A stretch of DNA of 19,329 bases from Bacteroidota bacterium (GTDB lineage: Bacteria; Bacteroidota; Bacteroidia; UBA8524). Shown here piece after piece: positions 14,306-19,329 of the stretch. The DNA lies in contig DQHT01000035.1 of NCBI GenBank assembly GCA_003531115.1, positions 16,868-36,196 on the forward strand. The letters are read 5' to 3'. Both the position numbers and the translations under genes were made by a program. A model generated the notes under the pieces. It did no database searches. It was not told the origin of the DNA and was given only the letters and a program-made list of their open reading frames with translations. Within the stretch, counting starts at the first letter, position 1. Each line of letters starts with the position of its first letter.

Positions 14306-14359
14306 AGTTTTCAGTGTTCAGTTTTCAGCAAGTGAGTATATCACTGAACACTGAAAACT
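14306..14359. terminator. Bidirectional hairpin between convergent genes
   Basis: AGTTTTCAGTGTTCAG (14306-14321) pairs perfectly over 16 bp with CTGAACACTGAAAACT (14344-14359), leaving a 22-nt loop. It fills the 58-bp gap between the convergent genes ending at 14300 and 14359, and its right arm touches the antiporter stop codon. The left arm contains TTTTCAG direct repeats. There are no long U-runs, but position and stem strength favour transcription ends from both sides. Confidence 0.6.
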
Positions 14360-16581
14360 TACTCCCCCCGGGATTCGCGGATAAAGACCTGTATTCTACG
14401 GGAATCTCCTACGGTCCAAACCGTGTCGCCGAGCTTAAAGACCTCACCCGAATCAGGGTTTAGGATATGTTTGTTTTTACGATCGATGCCAACAATGAGG
14501 CCACGGATTTTTTCCCTGACTCTTGAGTCGCGTATGCTTTTTCCGAGTAAGGATGAACTGCTCGTCACCACAAAATGATGCAGGCTCATTCCCATTTCTT
14601 TAACCTGTGGGGCAGTATTCAGGTGTGCGGCTTCCAGGTGTTGATTAAATGTATTCAGTTGTTCATCCGTTCCGATCACAATAAGTTCGTCACCGGGAAA
14701 CAGCCTTTCCTCGCGGGTTGGGGTATTGATGACCGTATCCTCCCGCCTTATCTTTCCGATATTAATGCCGAACTTTTCACGAAGAGCCGCTTCTGCCAGG
14801 GTCTGGCCAATAAAGGGATAATTGGCGTGCATGGTAAAGCGGGCAAAGTGAGCATCCCAGGGCATCAATTCAGGAATTTTACCTTTATTCACGTTTTCAC
14901 GCTGGTTCATATTGGTCATAAACTGCTCTTCAATACGGCTGTAAAATCGGCTGATATTGTTTCGAAAATAGATCAGCAGGGTACTGGCAGCAATAACCCC
15001 CCAGAATGCTGCCCAGGGAGAATACAGGATACGAAATAAATAGCCGAGAAAAAACAGGGCCAGGGCGATCCGTATAAGTTGCAAGAGGATAAGCGGACCT
15101 CTTTGATTTGGTTTGAGCCAGATGTCGGCATACGCTTCCCTATGGATACGCCGAAAGGCCAGGGCCCATAAAAAAGGGGCAAGAAGAATAAGTGACAAGA
15201 GGGAGGTGAATAATTTTTTACCCTCCATTGCCGGAAAAAGAACAACGATATACTGGGTACAGATAAAAATAATGGCAAAATTCAATACTGAAAAGAGGGT
15301 GGTGTTGATAAAAAAGAAACGGATCAATTTTTTCCAGGAACTTTCATCGGGAACGTTTTGAACCCCCATGCTGTAGCGGCTTAAACGCGTTTTCCAGTTT
15401 GCCGGAAGCTTTAGTTCTACCCATTTGTGAACCGGCTCTGAAAACCGGATCATATAGGGCGTTGAAAAAGTTGTGATCACCGACACAGCCACCGCGATGG
15501 GGTACAGAAACTCACTGGTTACCCTAAGACTTAATCCCAGTGTAGCAATAATAAAAGAGAACTCACCGATCTGCGACAAGCTCATTCCTGTTTGTATGGA
15601 TGTTTTTATGGGTTGCCCGGATAGCAGTGCCCCGGTACTTACAAAAAGGGGTTTCCCGATAAGTAGCACCAGGGTAGCAATGAGAATAGGGACGCTGTAT
15701 TTTACTAACATAGATGGATCAATCAGCATCCCAACTGATACAAAAAAGATAGCGCCAAAAAGATTTTTCAGGGATTTGATCCCACTTTCTATACGTTCGG
15801 CTTTGGTCGTTTCTGCCAACAATGAGCCCATTACAAAGGCCCCCAGCGCAGGCGAAAATCCGGCATTGCCTGCCAGCACTACCAGAAAAAAGCACAATGC
15901 CAGTGCGATGATAAGCAAGGTCTCTTCGTTCAGCAGCTTGTTAAATGCGCGCAAAATGCTCGGAATAAAAAAGATGCCGAGCAAAAACCATAACACAAGA
16001 AAAAAGACCAGCTTAAACATGGAAATGATCATTTCCAACCCTTCAAACTCGCGGCTTACAGAAATGGTCGACAGTACTACCATCATCACAACAGCCACCA
16101 GATCTTCAATAATGAGCACGCCGGTAACGATGGTCGCAAACTTCTTTTGTTTGACACCCAGTTCATCAAAAGCCCGAATGATGATGGTGGTAGAGGCAAT
16201 ACTGAGTATCCCTCCCAGAAAAATGGCATCCATACTGCCCCAACCCAGCAGCTTACCGATCAGGTAGCCGGTTGCCATGGTCAGTAAAACGCCAAATAGT
16301 GCAGTAATAATTGCAATACCACCTACTTTGATCAGTTTTTTAAAGCTGAATTCCAGACCTAGTCCAAAGAGCAAAAAAACCACACCGATTTCTGCCCAGG
16401 TCTGTATACCTTCAATTTCTACAACAGTGGGGAACAGGTTTACATGGGGCCCTACAAGTAAGCCGGCCAAAATATAACCCAAAACAAGCGGCTGTTTTAA
16501 CCATTTGAACAAGAGTATGGTTACAGCTGCCGCCGCCAGAATTAATGCCAGGTCCTGAATCAGAGAAGAAAGTTGGTCCAT
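14359..16581 (-). CDS. CPA2-family cation:proton antiporter with two C-terminal RCK_C domains
   Basis: This 740-aa monovalent cation/proton antiporter has an N-terminal exchanger domain (about residues 5-390, 12-13 helices). It carries family landmarks: GLGLEFS near 77, LSIASTTIIIRAFDELG at 127-142, E159-D160 in the ion-binding helix (VLIIEDLVAVV), and GFSPALGAFVMGSLLAET. A second hydrophobic module of about four helices (about 420-535) follows. Then come two TrkA-C/RCK_C repeats (about 580-655, GQTLAEAALREKFGINIG; about 665-735, GKSIRDSRVREKIRGLIVG). The nucleotide-binding TrkA-N Rossmann domain of KefB/KefC is absent, so regulation must differ. The ED pair replaces QD (Kef) and DD (NapA), leaving electrogenicity open. 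It lies 85 nt downstream of the acyltransferase gene on the same strand. Confidence 0.9.
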   Translation of the reverse strand: MDQLSSLIQDLALILAAAAVTILLFKWLKQPLVLGYILAGLLVGPHVNLFPTVVEIEGIQTWAEIGVVFLLFGLGLEFSFKKLIKVGGIAIITALFGVLLTMATGYLIGKLLGWGSMDAIFLGGILSIASTTIIIRAFDELGVKQKKFATIVTGVLIIEDLVAVVMMVVLSTISVSREFEGLEMIISMFKLVFFLVLWFLLGIFFIPSILRAFNKLLNEETLLIIALALCFFLVVLAGNAGFSPALGAFVMGSLLAETTKAERIESGIKSLKNLFGAIFFVSVGMLIDPSMLVKYSVPILIATLVLLIGKPLFVSTGALLSGQPIKTSIQTGMSLSQIGEFSFIIATLGLSLRVTSEFLYPIAVAVSVITTFSTPYMIRFSEPVHKWVELKLPANWKTRLSRYSMGVQNVPDESSWKKLIRFFFINTTLFSVLNFAIIFICTQYIVVLFPAMEGKKLFTSLLSLILLAPFLWALAFRRIHREAYADIWLKPNQRGPLILLQLIRIALALFFLGYLFRILYSPWAAFWGVIAASTLLIYFRNNISRFYSRIEEQFMTNMNQRENVNKGKIPELMPWDAHFARFTMHANYPFIGQTLAEAALREKFGINIGKIRREDTVINTPTREERLFPGDELIVIGTDEQLNTFNQHLEAAHLNTAPQVKEMGMSLHHFVVTSSSSLLGKSIRDSRVREKIRGLIVGIDRKNKHILNPDSGEVFKLGDTVWTVGDSRRIQVFIRESRGE

Positions 16582-16666
16582 CGGGGAAATCAGCTGTATG
16601 CCCCGAATATACTACAAATCGACGGTTTTTACCGGACCCGGTGGTCAATAAAAGGGCAGAAAAGCA

Positions 16667-17575
16667 TTATGAAAAACGTTTTCTGAATCTGGACTCATGC
16701 TCCTTTTGGAAAGCTGCCAGGTCTGGGGGAACAGGAATTTTCCATCGCTTATGCGTCCATAACCAGGCATCGGGACAGGCTTCAATATCCCGCTGCAGTC
16801 GGCTTACATAGGCTTTTGTAATTTCGCCGTAATCCATACTTTTTGGATCTTCACACAACAGTTCTGTCTCGACCCGGTAATGACCGCGTTTTACTTTTTT
16901 AATGCGCAGGTAAACCACTGCCATACTGTATTCATGGGCCATAAACTCCCCTCCGAAGGCAAAAGCCGTTTTTTGGGTAAAAAAGGGCAGCCAAAAGGCA
17001 TTGTCGGGGGCGGGCGACTGATCGCCTAAAGTCAGCACAGCTAATGGGCTCCCTTTTATTTCTTCTTTTAAAATTTCCCTGTAATTTTTAGCATGGATTA
17101 CCTGCATACCAAAACGTTCCCTTCGGTGGTTTAGCTGTTCATTCAACTTGTCTTTGCTAAGCTTTTTACCTATTCCGAAGGCGCGGTGAGGAAGAAGAAA
17201 TGCCTGCGCACTGATAAAAAACTCCCAGTTTTCAAGATGGGATGACAGTAAAATAACATGCCTTCCTTTTTTATAGAGCTCGTCAAAAAGGGCCGGGTTC
17301 TCAATGATCATCCTTTCACGCAGTGCTTTTTCCCCTATGCTCAGGTTTTTAATTCCTTCGATCAGAAGATCTGCCAAATGCCAATAGGTGTCGACAAACA
17401 GTTTCTTTTTTTGTTCCTTATTCCACTGCGGAAAAGCAATACTGATGTTTCGTTCGATCACCTCTTTACGGTAGCCTGCTATATGCCGCAGGATAAAATA
17501 GAGTAAACCCGATAGTCCGTAAAGCACCCGGAGTGGCAGGTAAGAAAGGGGGAGTAAGATCAGCCGGTAAAGCAT
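16667..17575 (-). CDS. LpxL/HtrB-like lysophospholipid acyltransferase
   Basis: This 302-aa protein belongs to the family that adds secondary acyl chains to lipid A or related lipids. An N-terminal membrane anchor (about residues 5-30) is followed by the HX4E catalytic motif H113-LENW-E118 in LLSSHLENWEFF. Then come GDQSP (184-188), FGGEFMAHE for acceptor binding, and the C-terminal CPDAWLWTHKRWK typical of the family. Length matches LpxL (about 300). The enzyme would sit on the cytoplasmic face of the inner membrane. The exact lipid substrate cannot be told: Bacteroidota use related enzymes for lipid A and for aminolipids. It is preceded by a strong terminator for the upstream secreted gene, so its transcription starts in the 78-nt gap or by read-through. 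Confidence 0.9.
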   Translation of the reverse strand: MLYRLILLPLSYLPLRVLYGLSGLLYFILRHIAGYRKEVIERNISIAFPQWNKEQKKKLFVDTYWHLADLLIEGIKNLSIGEKALRERMIIENPALFDELYKKGRHVILLSSHLENWEFFISAQAFLLPHRAFGIGKKLSKDKLNEQLNHRRERFGMQVIHAKNYREILKEEIKGSPLAVLTLGDQSPAPDNAFWLPFFTQKTAFAFGGEFMAHEYSMAVVYLRIKKVKRGHYRVETELLCEDPKSMDYGEITKAYVSRLQRDIEACPDAWLWTHKRWKIPVPPDLAAFQKEHESRFRKRFS

Positions 17576-17601
17576 TGGCCCGCAAGATACGGGATTGGCA
17601 T

Positions 17602-17631
17602 AAAAAAAGTCCCGACCACATGGGCCGGGAC
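17602..17631 (-). terminator. Intrinsic terminator of the T9SS protein gene
   Basis: On the minus strand GTCCCG (17631-17626) and CGGGAC (17614-17609) form a 6-bp GC-rich stem with an 11-nt loop, followed by seven T (17608-17602). It lies 22 nt after the stop codon at 17654. Confidence 0.88.
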
Positions 17632-17642
17632 CTGGGATAGGT

Positions 17643-17658
17643 GATAAGTATACTTATC
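17643..17658. repeat. 16-bp perfect palindrome at the stop codon
   Basis: GATAAGTATACTTATC reads the same on both strands and contains the TAA stop of the T9SS gene. It is short and AT-rich and may be chance. Confidence 0.45.
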
Positions 17659-19329
17659 TTAACAGGGTAATTGTTCCATAATATTCATAGGCTTTACCAG
17701 CCAGTGAAGTCACCTTAACAACGTAAACATACACATCTTGTTGTGCTTCCTTACCGCGGTAGGTGCCGTCCCATCCATCCAAAATATCAGATGACGCGTA
17801 AAGTTTTTCACCCCAACGATTAAAGATCTCAATATGAAAGGTCTCAAATCCATCAGCGACCACGAAAAATCGTTCGTTATTTCCTGGTCCGAATTGATTG
17901 GGTGAAAAGGCATTCGGGATGAAGACGGTAATATCCGGACCGATATGTACTTCACCGGTATCATAGCCTTCACAGAGATTATCCGCTACCACGCGCAGGC
18001 TGATCAGGTAAGTACCTGTATCTATGGCCTGATCAACGGGATATTCAAAATAGGGATGACGAATCGTGCTGAACGATTGATTTCTGTCGCCAAAGGTCCA
18101 GTGCCATTCCATCAAAGTGGCCGGAGCTTCAACCGTTGAAAGATCGGTAAACTGAATTCCGGGCAGGGCCACGGTGGTTTTCCAGCGGTTAACGGTAAAA
18201 TCAGCAACGGGAGTGGGAAGTACTTCTATGCTTACAGCCTGAGCACTTTGCTCACAAGAACCTTCTTCTTCACGACTGATCACGCGCAGGGTTACATTAT
18301 AGATCCCCGGACCTTCAAATACTTCATCCAGTTCTTTCACTTCATCGCTGCCACTGCGGGTCTTCCCGTTTCCAAAGTTCCAGATATACTGGGCTCCGGG
18401 TGTCGCATTGCTTTTTGCCTTCAAACTTACCGGTAGCGGATCGCAACCCCGGATCGGAGTGGCTTCGATTTCTGCACTGGGCAGTGGGAAGATCTCTACC
18501 AGCCGGGAAACACTTGCTGCTCCACAAAAACGATCATTTGTCGTTTGAGCAGTCAGCGTAAAGTTCAGGTTGCCCCGATCGATCGGTCCCGGATAGTAGT
18601 TGGTTTTTAAAAGGGTGGTACTTTTTAAACCGGATCCCGGAGCTTCAAAATCGCCATCTCCGCTGCTTTGTATCAGCACCGAGCCCGCATTGCTAAGTTG
18701 AATTTCCAGGGCATAAGGCTCTCCTTCGCACGATTTTCCGGAAGTAATTAAGGCAATGGTGGGTTCAGCCTGAACTTCGATGCCAAACTGATCTTCAACC
18801 GAACATTGACTGATCGGGTCGGTGTAGGTATATAGAAGGATATGGTTTGCGGCCACACCGGCCATTTTCGGATCAAACGTATTGCCCGTTACCCCATTTC
18901 CACTCCAGATGCCTCCCTGAAGGTTGGTGTTATTGCTGAGGTTCACCATCCCGGCGTTTTCACACCATCCCGCAAAAGGAGTCAGGATCAGGTCGGGAAT
19001 TCCTTTGATACGCGTGGTCAGCGTGTCTGATTTGCTACATCCCTGTTCAGTTACGGTATACACAAAACGAACAAGGGTTCCCGCTTTTTTGAATTTTCCT
19101 GCTGCACCGACATCGGCAGGCAGGATCGCGTTTGTTCCCTGCATGGGCATATCCAGACTGGTCCAGATGCCGCCGGAAGGACTTGGGTTCGCCGTTTGAT
19201 CCAAATTGAGCAGCGGGTCGTTCCAACATAGCGGCGCCAGGTTACCGGCATTTACCTGGGGCACTTTTTTTACCCGCACATAGGTCGTATCCATATTGCT
19301 GCACTTGGTCGTATTATCCGAGTATCGGA
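17654..19329 (-). CDS. Large T9SS-secreted protein with PKD-like domains and gliding-motility-type C-terminal domain (5' end outside window)
   Basis: The frame is open to the window edge, so the ATG at 19294 is internal and at least 558 residues are visible. The C-terminal 90 residues (VFIPNAFSPNQFGPGNNERF, then IFNRWGEKLYAS, GWDGTYRG and VYVYVVKVT) are the CHU_C / gliding-motility-associated (type B) sorting domain recognised by type IX secretion. The protein is therefore exported and released or held at the cell surface. Before it are two PKD-type Ig folds (YIWNFGNGKTRSG with GIYNVTLRV; WHWTFGDRNQSFS with GTYLISLRV). Further upstream are CSN/GIW-rich repeats typical of long Bacteroidota surface adhesins (GGIWTSLDMPM, GGIWSGNGVTG). 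Its target is unknown. Transcription ends at the hairpin at 17602-17631. Confidence 0.92.
   Translation of the reverse strand, partial: RYSDNTTKCSNMDTTYVRVKKVPQVNAGNLAPLCWNDPLLNLDQTANPSPSGGIWTSLDMPMQGTNAILPADVGAAGKFKKAGTLVRFVYTVTEQGCSKSDTLTTRIKGIPDLILTPFAGWCENAGMVNLSNNTNLQGGIWSGNGVTGNTFDPKMAGVAANHILLYTYTDPISQCSVEDQFGIEVQAEPTIALITSGKSCEGEPYALEIQLSNAGSVLIQSSGDGDFEAPGSGLKSTTLLKTNYYPGPIDRGNLNFTLTAQTTNDRFCGAASVSRLVEIFPLPSAEIEATPIRGCDPLPVSLKAKSNATPGAQYIWNFGNGKTRSGSDEVKELDEVFEGPGIYNVTLRVISREEEGSCEQSAQAVSIEVLPTPVADFTVNRWKTTVALPGIQFTDLSTVEAPATLMEWHWTFGDRNQSFSTIRHPYFEYPVDQAIDTGTYLISLRVVADNLCEGYDTGEVHIGPDITVFIPNAFSPNQFGPGNNERFFVVADGFETFHIEIFNRWGEKLYASSDILDGWDGTYRGKEAQQDVYVYVVKVTSLAGKAYEYYGTITLLR

Noticed and set aside
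15473..16267. 264-codon frame antisense to the antiporter
   Set aside because: It is a Ser/Thr/Ile-rich shadow of the membrane-helix codons on the real strand; no start signal or motif.
1..19329. CRISPR array, insertion sequence or rRNA
   Set aside because: No regularly spaced repeats, transposase frames with terminal inverted repeats, or rRNA-like stretches were seen on either strand.

Overview
The window looks like chromosomal DNA from a member of the Bacteroidota. The evidence is a type IX secretion (gliding-motility type) C-terminal domain, exact or near matches to the phylum's -7 box TAnnTTTG upstream of several starts, an absence of Shine-Dalgarno sequences, Bacteroidota-type envelope proteins, and a heavy-metal RND operon whose adaptor carries an N-terminal CPMH/CPVC domain. 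The genus cannot be told from the sequence.

Layout. (1) 1-4739, plus strand: the 3' part of a Cus-type metal efflux operon (RND pump, cut by the window edge; TolC-like outer membrane protein; two different lipoprotein adaptors). All genes overlap by 14-26 nt. (2) 4740-7434: a more AT-rich accessory patch. Two 234-aa paralogs of unknown function, with almost identical DNA at both ends but diverged middles, flank a Fic toxin. A 57-aa class I Fic antitoxin is encoded on the opposite strand, tail to tail with fic and overlapping its 3' end. (3) 7478-7952, minus strand: a tRNA cluster Pro-Gln-His-Arg. It is preceded by a good Bacteroidota promoter, a possible 24-codon leader peptide rich in Pro/Gln/Arg codons, and an intrinsic-terminator hairpin that ends right at the tRNA-Pro 5' end, an attenuator-like layout. 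(4) 8005-10969: a membrane sensor-like protein, a four-helix membrane protein and an outer-membrane-barrel candidate. (5) 11143-14300, plus: two tandem secreted paralogs of unknown function. (6) 14359-19329, minus: a CPA2 cation/proton antiporter, an LpxL-like acyltransferase and the C-terminal part of a large PKD-containing T9SS-secreted protein cut by the window edge.

How the parts fit together: the metal operon makes a complete inner membrane-periplasm-outer membrane pump. The Fic pair is a toxin-antitoxin module in an unusual convergent arrangement. The remaining genes are mostly envelope functions (ion homeostasis, lipid acylation, secreted and outer membrane proteins). The most notable signals are the hidden Fic antitoxin, the attenuator-like tRNA leader, and the paralog pair with homogenised ends.
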